From the NCBI GenBank assembly GCA_036306585.1, contig JAXJZF010000004.1, positions 62,001 through 126,000 on the forward strand: a DNA stretch of 64,000 nt, written 5' to 3'. Below the pieces are notes generated by a model. It searched no databases and was not told the DNA's origin. It saw only the letters and a list, made by a program, of their open reading frames with translations. The translations under genes were made by a program, and so were the position numbers. Origin of the DNA: Aphodovivens sp036306585. GTDB taxonomy: Bacteria > Actinomycetota > Coriobacteriia > Coriobacteriales > Eggerthellaceae. Positions within the stretch are counted from its first letter, which is position 1; every line of letters starts with the position of its first letter. Of the stretch, positions 16,392 through 25,357 are shown in pieces.

Positions 16392-18029
16392 ATGTCTGAC
16401 ACTTATTCGCGTAACGACATCATCAACGCGATCGCCGCTGCAAGCAAGGTCCTTGATGAGCGCAAGGAAGAGATCAACCGCCTCAACGTGTTCCCGGTTC
16501 CCGACGGCGACACGGGCACGAATATGTCGCTGACCCTGGCGTCGGTCGTCGACAACCTGGCGGCGCTGCCCATCGGCGCCGATGGCGCGGCGGTGCGCAA
16601 GGCCATCACCACAGGCGCGCTCATGGGCGCGCGCGGCAACTCCGGCGTCATCACTTCGCAGATCCTGCGCGGCCTGTGCGAAGGCTCCGAGAAGGCCGGC
16701 AAAATGGACGCCGCCAGCATCGACGCGGCGTTCGCCCGCGCCGTCGAGGTTGCCTTCCAGGCGGTGCGCAAGCCGGTGGAGGGCACCATCCTCACCGTGC
16801 TGAAGGATTCCGCCGCCGCCGCGAAGCACGCGCGCAAGAAGAAGCTCTCCTGCGACGAGGCGCTCGAGCACGTGGTGCAGGAAGCGTTCGCCTCGGTGCA
16901 GCGCACCCCCGAGCTGCTGCCCGTGCTTAAGGAGAACGGCGTGGTGGACGCGGGCGGCTTCGGCCTGGCCATCTTCTTCGACGCTTTCGCCTCGGCGCTC
17001 ACCGGCAAGGCGGGCAAGCTCGGCGACGAGCTTGCGTTCGCCCGCGGTCTGGCCCCGAAGGTCGAGATCGAGCAGATCAACGACTGGGAGGGCTCGGCCT
17101 ACCGCTACTGCACCGAGTTCCTAGTGCATTCCGGCACTGTGGACGTCGATGCGGCGAAGGGCTTCCTTCCCACTATGGGCGATTGCGACTTGATGGTGGG
17201 CATGCACCCTAACTTCAAGGTGCACGTGCACACCAACCGCCCCGACCAGGTGCTGGGCTGGTTCCTCACCCACGATGCGCAGGTGTCCGAGGTGCACATC
17301 CACAACATGCAGCTGCAAAGCGCCGCGCGCAACGACAAGCTGGAGGCCGAGCAAGCTGCAGAACCCGGCAAGCCGCTGGGCGTGGTGGCGGTTGCCGCCG
17401 GTTCGGGCAACGCTGCCATCCTGGAGAGCCTGGGGGTGGACGTGGTGGTGTCCGGCGGGCAGACCATGAACCCCTCCACCAAAGACCTTCTGGACGCGGT
17501 CGGGCGCGTGAACGCCGACGCCGTCATCATCCTTCCCAACAACAAGAACATCATCATGGCGGCCCAAAGCGCCGCCGCGTTGTCCGAGAAGCCCTGCGCG
17601 GTGGTACCCACCCAGAGCGTGCCCGAGGCGTTTTCGGCTCTGTTCGGCCTGGATGCCGGCCAGTCGCTCGACGACAACGTCGAGGCCATGGCGGAGGCAT
17701 GCGAGGACGTGCACACCGGCGAGGTGACCACGGCAATCAAGGATTCCAAGGATGCGCACGACAACCCCATCCGCGAAGGCGACGTCATCGGCATCGCAGA
17801 CGGTGCCATCGAGGCGGTCGGCAGCAAGGTGGAGGACGTGGTGATGAGCCTGCTGGAGGCTATGGAGGCCGACGACGCCGACACGCTCACCATCCTGGCG
17901 GGCGAGGACATGCCCGACGACGCCTTCGACGCGTTGGTGGAGCGCATCGAGTCGGAATTCGACGAGTTGGAGGTGGACGCCCATCGCGGCGAGCAGCCTC
18001 TGTATCCCATCGTCCTGTCGCTTGAGTAG
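16392..18029 (+). CDS. fakA: DAK2/DhaL-domain fatty acid kinase subunit FakA-like
   Basis: FakA is the ATP-binding subunit of fatty acid kinase, which with a FakB (DegV) protein phosphorylates exogenous fatty acids to acyl-phosphate, the substrate of PlsX and PlsY. The 545 residues show a DhaL domain with the Mg-ATP motif FPVPDGDTGTNM (D38, D40, N44) and ARGNSGVITSQILRG. A middle domain with VIILPNNKNIIMAAQ and a C-terminal regulatory domain follow. Length and order fit FakA rather than dihydroxyacetone kinase. No fakB is in the window. It lies about 100 bp after asp23 and 17 bp before recG. Confidence 0.9.
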   Translation: MSDTYSRNDIINAIAAASKVLDERKEEINRLNVFPVPDGDTGTNMSLTLASVVDNLAALPIGADGAAVRKAITTGALMGARGNSGVITSQILRGLCEGSEKAGKMDAASIDAAFARAVEVAFQAVRKPVEGTILTVLKDSAAAAKHARKKKLSCDEALEHVVQEAFASVQRTPELLPVLKENGVVDAGGFGLAIFFDAFASALTGKAGKLGDELAFARGLAPKVEIEQINDWEGSAYRYCTEFLVHSGTVDVDAAKGFLPTMGDCDLMVGMHPNFKVHVHTNRPDQVLGWFLTHDAQVSEVHIHNMQLQSAARNDKLEAEQAAEPGKPLGVVAVAAGSGNAAILESLGVDVVVSGGQTMNPSTKDLLDAVGRVNADAVIILPNNKNIIMAAQSAAALSEKPCAVVPTQSVPEAFSALFGLDAGQSLDDNVEAMAEACEDVHTGEVTTAIKDSKDAHDNPIREGDVIGIADGAIEAVGSKVEDVVMSLLEAMEADDADTLTILAGEDMPDDAFDALVERIESEFDELEVDAHRGEQPLYPIVLSLE

Positions 18030-18046
18030 GCGGCGCATCGGCTGAC

Positions 18047-20263
18047 GTGACCGAGAAGCAAGCCCACACCGAACCCGCCGACCGGCTCGCCGCAACGCTC
18101 GCGTTGGACGAGCCGGTCGACCATGTGCGTCTGGTGAGCCCCGCACGGGCGAAGGCGCTGGCGGGGCTGGGCATCTCAAGCGTGCGCGACCTGCTGACGC
18201 ATTATCCGCGCCGCTATGTGGACCTTTCCGCGAAGAAGTCGATCGCACAGGCGCGGATCGGCGAGCGTTGCACCATCGAGGGCTCGGTGCACGAGGTCAA
18301 GCTGAAACGGCCCAAGCCGCGCCTGACCCTGACCGAGGTGACGCTGGTCGACGATACCGGCACGCTCATCGTCACCTGCTTTCGGCAGCCCTGGCTGGCC
18401 GAGCAGCTTTCGCCGGGCATGCGCGTGGCGGTGGCGGGCGCCGTCGAGTTCAACTTCGGCTTTAAGCGCATGACCAACCCCTATCTGGAAAAGCTCGAGA
18501 GCGGCCAGGGCGCCGAGGGAATGATCATCCCCGTGCATCCGGCATGCGAGAAGGTGTCAGCCGCCTGGATGCGCCGCCTGGTGGGCAACGCGCTGCAGCT
18601 TTGCATGGGCATGCTAGACCCCCTGCCGCTGGATGTCCGCCTGAGGCATCGCCTGATGAGCAGGGGCCAGGCGCTTCGCTGCATTCATTTTCCCCAGACC
18701 ATGGAGGAGGCTGCCCAGGGACGCCGCCGCCTGTCCTACGAGGAGCTGCTCATGCTGCAGCTCAAGCTTATAGGCGACGGCCGTGCGCGCGAGGAAGGCT
18801 GCGCGGCGATGAGCCACACGGTCGACGGCCCCTGCGTTTCGGCGCTCGCCGAGGCGCTGCCCTTCGCCCTCACCGAAGACCAATCCGCTGCGCGCGACGC
18901 CATTTTGGGGGATATGGCTTCGCTCCATGCCATGAACCGCATGCTGCTGGGCGATGTGGGCACCGGCAAGACCGCCGTCGCCGCCTTCGCGCTGGCGGCC
19001 GTGGCAGACACGGGCACGCAGGCGTTGATGATGGCCCCCACCGAGGTGCTCGCGCGCCAACATGGGGAAAGCCTGGGGCCTTGGCTTGACGCGGCGGGCG
19101 TGAGCTGGCGCGTGCTCACCGGCTCTACCCCCGCCGCCGAGCGCGCCGAGGTCCTTGAGCTGCTGGCTTCCGGGTCGCTTCCGGTGCTCATCGGCACCCA
19201 TGCGCTTCTGGAAGACGATGTGGCGCCGGCGCGGTGCAGCCTGGTCGTCATCGACGAGCAGCAGCGCTTCGGTGTCGAGCAGCGCGAGAAGCTCCTTGCC
19301 AAGGGGACTGCGGTGGACGCGCTCTCGCTCACCGCAACCCCTATCCCGCGCTCGTTGGCGCTGGCGCTGTTCGGCGCGATGGAACTCACTTACCTGCGGC
19401 AACGCCCTTCGACCGCAGCGGGGCGCACCACCAAGGTACTTTCCAAACGCGACAAGGGGCACGCCTACGATGCCGCGCGGGAGGCGCTAGAGCGCGGCGA
19501 GCAGGTGTATGTGGTATGCCCGCTCGTCGGCCAGAGCACCCAGGAGCGCGACGAGCGCGCCGGCAAGCGCGCGTCCCGCGAAGGCGACGAGGACGAATAC
19601 GTGTACGCGGCCATCAGCATCGAGGACGACGGCGACTACGCCGGCGAGGACGTGGCGGCGGCGCAGCAGGAGGCGGAATTCCTCCAGCGCAGCGTGTTCG
19701 CCGATTGGAGCGTCGAGCTGCTGTGCGGACGGATGTCCGGCGCGCAGAAACAGCAGACCATGGAACGCTTCCGCTCCGGCGAGGTGCAGGTGCTGGTTGC
19801 CACGACAGTCATCGAGGTGGGGGTGGACGTGCCCAATGCCACGGTGATGATCATCGAGGACGCCGACCGTTTCGGTCTGTCGCAGCTGCACCAGCTGAGG
19901 GGCCGCGTGGGCCGCGGCAGCAAGAAGGGCCAGGTGTTCTTGGTCTCTGCCTCGCGCACCGATGCCGCCTTGGCGCGGCTTTCCGCCATGGAGGGTACCG
20001 ATGACGGGCTGGAGCTCGCGGCGTTCGACTTGTCGCTGCGCCGCGAGGGCGACATCCTAGGCAACCGCCAAAGCGGCGCGTCGACGTTGAAGCTGGTCAA
20101 CGTCGTGCGCGATGCCGACATCATCGAAGCTGCGCATGCCGATGCGCTGGCAATCTTGGATGCCGATCCGCAGCTTTCCGCGCAGGATCACCGCGCCCTC
20201 GCCCGCGAGGTGCGCATAGCGGCGGCGCGCGGGGAAGAGCGGCAGAGGGGAAGGAAAGGGTAG
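18047..20263 (+). CDS. recG: ATP-dependent DNA helicase RecG
   Basis: RecG regresses stalled replication forks and drives branch migration. The 738 residues include an N-terminal wedge/OB domain (RCTIEGSVHEVKLKRPKPR), Walker A GDVGTGKTAVA near residue 300, the DEQQRFGV box (usually DEQH) and LTATPIPRSLAL. Motifs V-VI follow (TTVIEVGVDVPNA, QLRGRVGRG), then a C-terminal region with GDILGNRQSG. Between motif region VCPLV and the next helicase strand there is an acidic insert of about 40 residues (19533-19680) not present in the E. coli enzyme. The GTG start is preceded by only a weak ribosome-binding site. It ends 2 bp before rsmD. Confidence 0.95.
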   Translation: MTEKQAHTEPADRLAATLALDEPVDHVRLVSPARAKALAGLGISSVRDLLTHYPRRYVDLSAKKSIAQARIGERCTIEGSVHEVKLKRPKPRLTLTEVTLVDDTGTLIVTCFRQPWLAEQLSPGMRVAVAGAVEFNFGFKRMTNPYLEKLESGQGAEGMIIPVHPACEKVSAAWMRRLVGNALQLCMGMLDPLPLDVRLRHRLMSRGQALRCIHFPQTMEEAAQGRRRLSYEELLMLQLKLIGDGRAREEGCAAMSHTVDGPCVSALAEALPFALTEDQSAARDAILGDMASLHAMNRMLLGDVGTGKTAVAAFALAAVADTGTQALMMAPTEVLARQHGESLGPWLDAAGVSWRVLTGSTPAAERAEVLELLASGSLPVLIGTHALLEDDVAPARCSLVVIDEQQRFGVEQREKLLAKGTAVDALSLTATPIPRSLALALFGAMELTYLRQRPSTAAGRTTKVLSKRDKGHAYDAAREALERGEQVYVVCPLVGQSTQERDERAGKRASREGDEDEYVYAAISIEDDGDYAGEDVAAAQQEAEFLQRSVFADWSVELLCGRMSGAQKQQTMERFRSGEVQVLVATTVIEVGVDVPNATVMIIEDADRFGLSQLHQLRGRVGRGSKKGQVFLVSASRTDAALARLSAMEGTDDGLELAAFDLSLRREGDILGNRQSGASTLKLVNVVRDADIIEAAHADALAILDADPQLSAQDHRALAREVRIAAARGEERQRGRKG

Positions 20264-20265
20264 CG

Positions 20266-20934
20266 ATGCGCATCATCGCAGGCGAATTCAGGGGAAGGCA
20301 GCTTAAGGCCCCGAAAGGTTCCGGCACACGGCCCACGACCGATCGCGTTCGCGAGGCGCTGATGAGCGCGCTCGCCAGTGCGCGCGGCGGGCTGGAAGGG
20401 GCGGTTGTGCTCGACGCGTTCGCGGGGTCGGGGGCCCTGTCGTTCGAGGCGCTCTCGCGAGGAGCGGCCTGCTCCCAGCTGTACGAGCGCGATCGGGCGG
20501 CGCTTTCCGCCCTGATGGAGAACGCCAAGGCGCTGCGTCTGCCTTCGTCGCGGGCGCGCATCCATCGCGCCGACGTGTTCAAAACCCCGCCTTCGTTTGC
20601 GAACCCTCCCTTCGACCTGGTGTTCCTCGATCCGCCCTATGCATATGTGGCGGGCGATGTGCTGGGCTTGGTGGCGCGGCTTGTGCGAGGCGGCGTGGTG
20701 GCCGACGGGGCCATCGTGGTCTACGAGCATGCCGCTGTCGATTCCCCTTCGGTGGATGAGGCGGCGCAGGCAAACGGGCTCGCGCTTGCATCGCGCAAGA
20801 AGTACGGCGATACTTGCGTCGACCTTTTACGCATCGCCTGCTCGGGCGAGGGCGTAGCGGCTGGAAAGGCATCCGCTTCCGACGATGCGCCGGAAGCGGA
20901 TGAGGGGGATAGGAAAGAAAGGTCCGCCGAATGA
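20266..20934 (+). CDS. rsmD: 16S rRNA (guanine966-N2)-methyltransferase RsmD
   Basis: RsmD methylates G966 of 16S rRNA on assembled 30S particles. The 222-residue protein starts MRIIAGEFRGRQL, then RPTTDRVREALMSAL, the SAM site LDAFAGSGALSFEALSRGA and the catalytic motif LDPPYAY. An acidic 30-residue tail extends past the usual end. The ATG lies 2 bp after recG and follows GGGGAAGG. The gene overlaps coaD by 4 nt (ATGA), the classic rsmD-coaD pair. Confidence 0.94.
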   Translation: MRIIAGEFRGRQLKAPKGSGTRPTTDRVREALMSALASARGGLEGAVVLDAFAGSGALSFEALSRGAACSQLYERDRAALSALMENAKALRLPSSRARIHRADVFKTPPSFANPPFDLVFLDPPYAYVAGDVLGLVARLVRGGVVADGAIVVYEHAAVDSPSVDEAAQANGLALASRKKYGDTCVDLLRIACSGEGVAAGKASASDDAPEADEGDRKERSAE

Positions 20935-21425
20935 AACGAGCAGTCACTCCCGGTACGTTCGACCCCATCACCAAGGGGCACCTCGACGTCATCACGCGCG
21001 CCGCGCAGCTTGTCGACGAGGTGGTGGTCGCCGTCGCCGCTTCGCGCAAGAAGGGGCCGCTGTTCTCGCTGGAGGAGCGCACGCGTCTGGCGCGCGAGGC
21101 CACGGCGCATCTGCCCAACGTGCGCGTCGAGCCTTTCGACGGGCTCCTGGTGGATTTCGCACGGCAGATCGGTGCGACCATCGTCGTGAAGGGCCTGCGC
21201 GCGGTAACCGACTTCGAATACGAATTCCAGCAAACCGCGCTGAACTATCAGCTCAGTCCCGAGCTAGAGACCGTGTTCATCATGTCTCCGCCGGAATACA
21301 TGTACCTTTCGTCCTCGATCGTGCGTGAGATCGCCAGCATGAACGACGAGAGCCTCGAGCGTTTCGCTCCGGAATGCGCTTGCCGCGCCTTACGCGAGAA
21401 ATTCGGGAAGCCGCAGCGGCCCTAG
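20931..21425 (+). CDS. coaD: Phosphopantetheine adenylyltransferase
   Basis: CoaD makes dephospho-CoA from 4'-phosphopantetheine and ATP, the fourth step of CoA synthesis. The 164 residues contain TPGTFDPITKGHLDVI (nucleotidyltransferase T/HxGH site), GPLFSLEERTRLA, VVKGLRAVTDFEYEFQ and YLSSSIVREIA. Length is normal. The start overlaps the rsmD stop. The stop TAG shares a CTAG palindrome with the stop of the convergent gene at 21422, so the two ends overlap by 4 nt. Confidence 0.97.
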   Translation: MKRAVTPGTFDPITKGHLDVITRAAQLVDEVVVAVAASRKKGPLFSLEERTRLAREATAHLPNVRVEPFDGLLVDFARQIGATIVVKGLRAVTDFEYEFQQTALNYQLSPELETVFIMSPPEYMYLSSSIVREIASMNDESLERFAPECACRALREKFGKPQRP

Positions 21426-21964
21426 CGTGTTGCGTGATGCCGGAAATCGTGCGTGAACAGCGTTTTGCCTTCTAGCGATTCGATGCGCGCCGATAGAAGG
21501 CAGCCGTCACTTACTTCGATGAAGCCCACGCTCGCCGGCATCCCACCGCGCGGGCGCGTGGTCGATCCTGGGCATATCAGCAGGCTCGCCGGCCGCGCTT
21601 CCTTGCCCACGGCAAGCTGTGCGATATGGGTATGCCCGTGGATGCAGACTTCCGGCAGCGGATCTCCCGGCGCGAGAGCGGCGCAGCCATGCGGTCCGAT
21701 GCGGACATGCTGGGGGTAGTGAGCCATCAGCAGGCGCACGCCGTCGACCACCGGCGAGGCGAAGCGGCGCACGCCGTCGCCATATTCGTCGAAGTCGTTA
21801 TTGCCCAAGACGGCGCAAACGGGGGCGAGCGTCTCGAGCTCGCGTAAAATGGCCGGATCGCAGATGTCGCCTGCATGGACGATGAAGTCGCTCGTCGCCA
21901 GCGCCTCGTATGCGAGCAGCGGCAGTCGTCCGTGCGTATCGGAAAGCACCCCGATCGTCGTCAT
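21422..21964 (-). CDS. Metallophosphoesterase, YfcE/MJ0936 type
   Basis: A 180-residue calcineurin-like phosphodiesterase. All metal motifs are present: GVLSDTHGRL, VHAGDICD, LGNNDFDEY, LLMAHYP and CIHGHTHIAQ, followed by CPGSTTRPRGG. Relatives hydrolyse phosphodiesters in vitro; the cellular substrate is unknown. It is transcribed away from serC and converges on coaD. The ATG is preceded by GGAGGCGGA on the minus strand. A role in nucleotide or cyclic-nucleotide turnover would be a guess. Confidence 0.9.
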   Translation of the reverse strand: MTTIGVLSDTHGRLPLLAYEALATSDFIVHAGDICDPAILRELETLAPVCAVLGNNDFDEYGDGVRRFASPVVDGVRLLMAHYPQHVRIGPHGCAALAPGDPLPEVCIHGHTHIAQLAVGKEARPASLLICPGSTTRPRGGMPASVGFIEVSDGCLLSARIESLEGKTLFTHDFRHHATR

Positions 21965-22146
21965 ATCCGCCTCCTCCTTTCAAGGGCATTGTCCCATATA
22001 TTCCGTGCTCGTCTACGGTTCAACTGGCGCGTCGAGCTCTACCGCGTGCTTGCCGTCCGCTAGTGCAAAGCGCTCTCTGCATTCCTGCCGCTGCCAGATG
22101 CATTCGGGTGATTTTGCGGATTAGAAACAACATTGCTTTATCGCAC

Positions 22147-22155
22147 TGCTATGCT
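22147..22155 (+). promoter_or_regulatory. Extended -10 promoter element of serC (TGCTATGCT)
   Basis: TATGCT (22150-22155) preceded by TGC gives an extended -10 about 54 nt before serC. The upstream sequence is AT-richer than the surroundings. No consensus -35 was found at 17 bp. Confidence 0.5.
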
Positions 22156-22208
22156 AAAGCGCACAACGTCAAAGAGCGGCGGTCGGCAAGCAGGCCAAGG
22201 AGGCATTC

Positions 22209-23309
22209 ATGAGCAGGGTTTACAACTTTTCCGCAGGACCGGCGGTCCTTCCCGAGGAGGTGCTGAAGCAGGCGGCGTCCGAGATGCTCGATTGGCATGG
22301 GTGCGGCATGTCCGTCATGGAGATGAGCCATCGTTCCAAGGAATTCGCCCAGATCATCGAAGAAGCCGAAGCCGATCTGCGCTTGCTGGCGGGAATTCCC
22401 GACAACTATAAGGTGCTATTCCTGCAAGGTGGCGCATCTTCTCAGTTCGCCGCCATTCCGCTGAATCTCATGGAACCGCGCGCCGACGGGGCGCCTGGCG
22501 TGGCCGACTACATCATCACTGGCTCGTGGGGCAAGAAGGCGTGGAAGGAAGCGAAGATCTACGGCGACGCGCGCGTCGCCGCCTCCACCGAGGACGAGGG
22601 CTACACGCGCATACCCAAGCAGTCCGAGCTTGAGCTTTCGCCCGATGCCGACTACGTGTACATCTGCGAGAACGAGACCATCTACGGCGTCAAGTTCCAT
22701 GAGCTGCCCGATACCGGCGATGTTCCGTTGGTGGCCGACGTGTCGTCGTGCTTCCTCTCCGAGCCGTTCGACATCACCCGCTATGGCGTGATGTACGGCG
22801 GCGTTCAGAAGAACATCGGGCCCGCGGGCGTCGTGATCTCCATCATACGTGACGACCTCATCCGCGACGACGTTCTGGCGGGCTGTCCCACCATGCTGAA
22901 GTGGAAGACGCAGGCTGACGCCGGCTCGCTGTACAATACGCCTCCCGCCTGGGGCATCTATATCTGCGGTTTGGTGTTCAAGTGGATCATCGCCCAAGGC
23001 GGCCTGCCCGAGCTGCAGAAGCGCAACCAGCGCAAGGCCAAAGTGCTCTACGACTTCATCGACCAAAGCAAGCTGTATAAGGCGACGGTGGCGGCGGAGG
23101 ATCGCTCCATCATGAACGTGCCGTTCGTGACTGGCGACGCCGACCTCGATGCGAAGTTCGTCGCGGAGGCCAAGGATGCCGGTATCGTCAACATCAAGGG
23201 CCACCGGACCGTGGGCGGCATGCGAGCGAGCATCTACAACGCCATGCCCGAGGAGGGCGTCAGGGCTCTCATCGCGTTTATGGATCGATTCGAGCGCGAC
23301 AACGCCTAG
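22209..23309 (+). CDS. serC: Phosphoserine aminotransferase
   Basis: SerC is a PLP enzyme converting 3-phosphohydroxypyruvate to phosphoserine in serine synthesis (and a related step in pyridoxal synthesis). The 366 residues begin VYNFSAGPAVLPEEVL and include EMSHRSKEF, FLQGGASSQFAAIPLN, DVSSCFLSEPFD, the PLP lysine in GGVQKNIGPAG, and the C-terminal NIKGHRTVGGMRASIYNAM. The ATG follows a perfect AAGGAGG by 5 nt. serA and serB are not nearby. A spacer of about 140 bp with its own promoter separates it from ilvB. Confidence 0.97.
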   Translation: MSRVYNFSAGPAVLPEEVLKQAASEMLDWHGCGMSVMEMSHRSKEFAQIIEEAEADLRLLAGIPDNYKVLFLQGGASSQFAAIPLNLMEPRADGAPGVADYIITGSWGKKAWKEAKIYGDARVAASTEDEGYTRIPKQSELELSPDADYVYICENETIYGVKFHELPDTGDVPLVADVSSCFLSEPFDITRYGVMYGGVQKNIGPAGVVISIIRDDLIRDDVLAGCPTMLKWKTQADAGSLYNTPPAWGIYICGLVFKWIIAQGGLPELQKRNQRKAKVLYDFIDQSKLYKATVAAEDRSIMNVPFVTGDADLDAKFVAEAKDAGIVNIKGHRTVGGMRASIYNAMPEEGVRALIAFMDRFERDNA

Positions 23310-23356
23310 GAGCCGCGGGACGTCGCGCAATACCAGCCTGGAGGGCGATTCCGTTT

Positions 23357-23398
23357 GCACCCGCCGTGTCGTTTCGCAGACCCGGCGGGTGCTATAGT
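23357..23398 (+). promoter_or_regulatory. ilvB promoter with extended -10 abutting a 9-bp inverted repeat
   Basis: TATAGT (23393-23398) preceded by TGC forms an extended -10, about 50 nt before the ilvB start. Directly in front of it GCACCCGCC (23357-23365) and GGCGGGTGC (23384-23392) form a perfect 9-bp inverted repeat. The repeat could be the serC terminator (without a T-run) or an operator covering the promoter. Confidence 0.5.
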
Positions 23399-23449
23399 GT
23401 TCGAATGCGATCGGAACGATGGCACCGGGGATGCAGGAGGAGATCGGCT

Positions 23450-25357
23450 ATGGGCGAATGCAATCGAGGCGGTTCGCGAGAAGGGGCGTTGCGGGCTGCG
23501 CAATCGGCCGTCGCGCCTGCCGGGCAGGAGCTGCTTACCGCAGCGCGGGCGGGAGCCCCGCGCGGGCTCGGCAGCCGTACCCCCAAGCAGGGCAGGGAGA
23601 TGACCGGGGCCGAGGCGGCCATCGCCTCGCTGGAGGCGGAGGGCGTCCGCTACGTGTTCGGCTACCCCGGCGGCCAGGCAATCAAGCTGTACGACGCGCT
23701 GTACGATTCCAAGCTCATCACCCATATCCTCAGCCGTCACGAGCAGGGCGCTGTGCACGAGGCTGACGGCTACGCGCGCGCCACCGGCGACGTGGGGGTG
23801 GCCATGGTCACGAGCGGCCCGGGCGCAACAAACACCGTCACTGGCATCGCCACCGCCTACATGGACTCCATCCCGCTTGTGATCATCACCGGCCAGGTGC
23901 CGCGTGGCGTCATCGGCACCGACTCGTTTCAGGAATCCGACATCGTGGGCATCACCATGCCCGTGGTCAAGCACAGCTTCCTGCTGGCGAGCGCCGCCGA
24001 GTTGCCCCGCGTGTTCCGTGAGGCGTTCCATATCGCGCGCACGGGGCGGCCGGGGCCGGTTCTCATCGACATTCCCTCCGACGTCGCGTCCGAGCGGGTG
24101 GTGTTCGAATACCCCGACCAGGTGAGCTTGTCTTCGTATAAGCCGACGTACAAGGGCAATGCGCGGCAGGTGAAGGCCGCCGTGGCGCGCATCATGCAGG
24201 CGGATCGCCCCATCATCTACGCGGGCGGCGGGGTCGTCTCGTCGAATGCTACCGACGAGCTCATCGCCTTGTCGGAAACGATGCGTATCCCTGTGGTCAC
24301 CACGCTCATGGGCAAAGGCGGCATACCCGCCTCCCACCAGCTCAACCTGGGTGCGGTGGGCATGCACGGCTCGATGTACGCCAACCTCGCGCTCACCGAA
24401 AGCGACCTCATCATCGCCTGCGGGGCGCGCTTCTCCGACCGCGTGACGGGAAGGCTCGATCGATTCGCTCCCGATGCGGACGTCATCCACATCGACATCG
24501 ACCCCGCCGAGATAGGGAAGGTGCGCGCCGTGCAGGTGCCCATCGTGGGCGACCTGAAGGGGGTGCTCGCCTCCATCGATGCCGAGCTCGCGCGCCAAGG
24601 CGCCGTGCCGCGCACGGCCGCGTGGCTGGTGACCATCGACGAGTGGAAGCAGCGCCATCCGGTGTACCAGGTGGATGAGGATGCCGACCCGTCCGACATC
24701 ATGCCCGAGCGCGTGCTGGAGTGCCTGTCCGACATGCTCGATCCGCGCAATAGCATCGTGGTGACCGAGGTGGGGCAGCACCAGATGTGGGCTGCGCAGT
24801 GCATCCGGCGCGAATGCCCGCGAACGTTCATCTCGCCCGGCGGCTTGGGCACGATGGGCTTCGGGCTGCCCGCTGCCATCGGCGCGCAGCTGGGCTGCCC
24901 CGGCAAGCAGGTGGTGCTGGTGGCCGGCGACGGCTCGCTGCAGATGAACGAGCAGGAGATGGCCGTCGCGACGGTCCACCGCCTGCCGGTGAAGGTGCTG
25001 GTGCTCGACAACCGCTGCCTGGGCATGGTGCGCCAATGGCAGAAGCTGTTCTATGGGAAGCGCTATTCGGCGACGCTGCTGGATGCCGTCCCCGACTTCG
25101 TGAAGCTTGCCGACGCTTACGGCTGGCAGGCCGAGCGCGTCGAGGACGCGGGCCAGGTGAAGAGGGCGCTCGCGCGCATGATGGAGGCCGACGGTGCCTA
25201 CCTGCTCGACATAGCCATCTCGCCCGAGCAGAGCGTGTACCCCATGGTGGCGCCCGGGGCTGCGCTCGACGACCCCATTGGGGCGATCGACATCGCCGTG
25301 GGCGCGGTGCGCACCGACGGCGCGCAGGGAAATGCGACGCGAGGAGGTTCGCGATGA
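23450..25357 (+). CDS. ilvB: Acetolactate synthase, large (catalytic) subunit
   Basis: IlvB condenses pyruvate (or pyruvate and 2-ketobutyrate) in the first common step of valine, leucine and isoleucine synthesis. The three ThDP-enzyme domains are clear: GVRYVFGYPGGQAIKLYDAL with the catalytic Glu in LSRHEQGAVHEADGYAR, the FAD-binding middle (GMHGSMYANLALTESD), and the C-terminal GDGSLQMNEQEMA motif for Mg-ThDP. The start at 23450 has AGGAGGA 8 nt upstream and gives 635 residues, including a 50-residue Ala/Arg/Gly-rich extension. A start at the ATG at 23600 would give a canonical N-terminus but has no properly spaced ribosome-binding site. It overlaps ilvN by ATGA. Confidence 0.95.
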   Translation: MGECNRGGSREGALRAAQSAVAPAGQELLTAARAGAPRGLGSRTPKQGREMTGAEAAIASLEAEGVRYVFGYPGGQAIKLYDALYDSKLITHILSRHEQGAVHEADGYARATGDVGVAMVTSGPGATNTVTGIATAYMDSIPLVIITGQVPRGVIGTDSFQESDIVGITMPVVKHSFLLASAAELPRVFREAFHIARTGRPGPVLIDIPSDVASERVVFEYPDQVSLSSYKPTYKGNARQVKAAVARIMQADRPIIYAGGGVVSSNATDELIALSETMRIPVVTTLMGKGGIPASHQLNLGAVGMHGSMYANLALTESDLIIACGARFSDRVTGRLDRFAPDADVIHIDIDPAEIGKVRAVQVPIVGDLKGVLASIDAELARQGAVPRTAAWLVTIDEWKQRHPVYQVDEDADPSDIMPERVLECLSDMLDPRNSIVVTEVGQHQMWAAQCIRRECPRTFISPGGLGTMGFGLPAAIGAQLGCPGKQVVLVAGDGSLQMNEQEMAVATVHRLPVKVLVLDNRCLGMVRQWQKLFYGKRYSATLLDAVPDFVKLADAYGWQAERVEDAGQVKRALARMMEADGAYLLDIAISPEQSVYPMVAPGAALDDPIGAIDIAVGAVRTDGAQGNATRGGSR

